Program-made: the position numbers and the translations under genes
The notes under the pieces: generated by a model
Seen by the model: only the letters and a program-made list of their open reading frames with translations
What the model was told of the DNA's origin: nothing
Databases searched by the model: none
Shown: positions 63,706 through 64,000 of the stretch, piece by piece
Layout: every line of letters starts with the position of its first letter
Position numbering within the stretch: position 1 is the first letter of the stretch
Assembly: GCA_018136815.1 (NCBI GenBank)
Contig: CM030940.1
Span: 2,277,915 to 2,341,914 of the forward strand
Reading direction: 5' to 3'
DNA length: 64,000 nt
DNA from: Isochrysis galbana
Taxonomy: Eukaryota > Haptophyta > Isochrysidales > Isochrysidaceae

Positions 63706-64000
63706 GACACCGGGCCGAGCTCACCATGAGGGCGCTCCTGCGAGCAAGGGGATGCATGGTTACTAGTGCGTGCCCCCCCTCGATGAAAAGAAAACGCGCG
63801 CACTTCCTTTTTCAAACATGGGTAGCCTCGCCGTCTCCCCGCCATCGAGACAGCGCCGGACTTCTTCAAGCTCCACTGCCTCGCAATCTTCAGCGCGAAG
63901 CGAGGCGGGGGGAAGACCGTGGCGTGCGCGAACCTCATCCGGATGGCCCCCCGTGACCCTTGCCTCATGGGGGGGAGAGGGAGTCTCCTGAGTTTGCATT
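63706..64000. other. End of window, unassigned
   Basis: Open frames on both strands but no motif. The minus-strand frame (HATVFPPPRFALKIARQWSL) could be the 3' part of a gene continuing beyond the window. Confidence 0.35.

Overview
This window looks like nuclear DNA of a unicellular alga. The genes are eukaryotic and carry GT-AG introns: a CBP/p300-type acetyltransferase, a HEN1 small-RNA methyltransferase, an exosome MTR3-like subunit, a CWF19-like splicing factor, N-myristoyltransferase and an ARL8-like GTPase. A CPP1/DUF3353-type J-like membrane protein and an EF-G whose N-terminus could serve as a signal plus transit peptide point to a photosynthetic cell, perhaps one with a complex plastid. 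High GC, a DUF4116 repeat protein and heavy repeat load would fit a haptophyte or similar alga, but this is inference and the species cannot be fixed from the window.

Layout. 0-2 kb: the 3' exons of a gene with a weak RGS-like C-terminus. 2-6 kb: dispersed repeats, including a retroposon-like insertion with a 17-bp target-site duplication (TSD). 6-12.4 kb: a Ser/Pro/Ala-rich unknown gene (-), an acidic gene fragment and N-myristoyltransferase (+). 12.7-17.6 kb: an AT-rich island, a gypsy chromovirus with a large internal deletion and its 3' LTR, and a rearranged copy of the retroposon-like family. 18.5-19.1 kb: a 600-bp C-rich tract. 19.5-24.1 kb: the p300-like gene. 25.8-26.7 kb: MTR3-like exosome subunit (-). 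26.9-30 kb: LINE and LTR remnants, two nested hAT-type elements and a small hAT-type MITE, each with an 8-bp TSD. 30.4-32 kb: DUF4116 repeat protein. 32-35 kb: a repeat copy, a Hsp31/HchA-like fragment (-) cut off by a LINE fragment. 35.8-39 kb: HEN1. 39.4-40.6 kb: a second LINE 3' end. 41-42.7 kb: ARL8-like GTPase (-) and a cysteine-rich repeat protein (-). 44.1-47.7 kb: EF-G in four exons (-). 48.5-49.6 kb: a C2H2/CENP-B-HTH transposase-like fragment. 49.7-51.4 kb: repeats and an inverted-repeat element. 52-53.6 kb: CPP1-like gene. 54.2-58.9 kb: one old repeat copy split by a solo LTR (TSD TCACC) and a 2.45-kb retroposon-like insertion (18-bp TSD) that carries a broken cytochrome b561 gene. 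59.2-60.9 kb: CWF19-like gene (-). 61.4-63 kb: a complete miniature LTR element (two 753-bp LTRs, 65-bp interior, TSD ATTGA). 63.1-63.7 kb: an AT-rich unknown gene.

The host genes are housekeeping genes with no evident joint pathway and no operon-like structure. The strongest signal is the layered history of mobile elements, readable from TSDs and from an uninterrupted relative elsewhere in the window. The most unusual part is a retroposon-like family with a fixed hairpin-like 5' end, an A/T-rich or TTTA-repeat 3' tail and a variable interior that has picked up host gene sequence. A second observation is that four short introns in three genes are multiples of three without stops, so they are invisible to simple ORF calling. 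All family names were assigned from motifs by eye; no database search was run.
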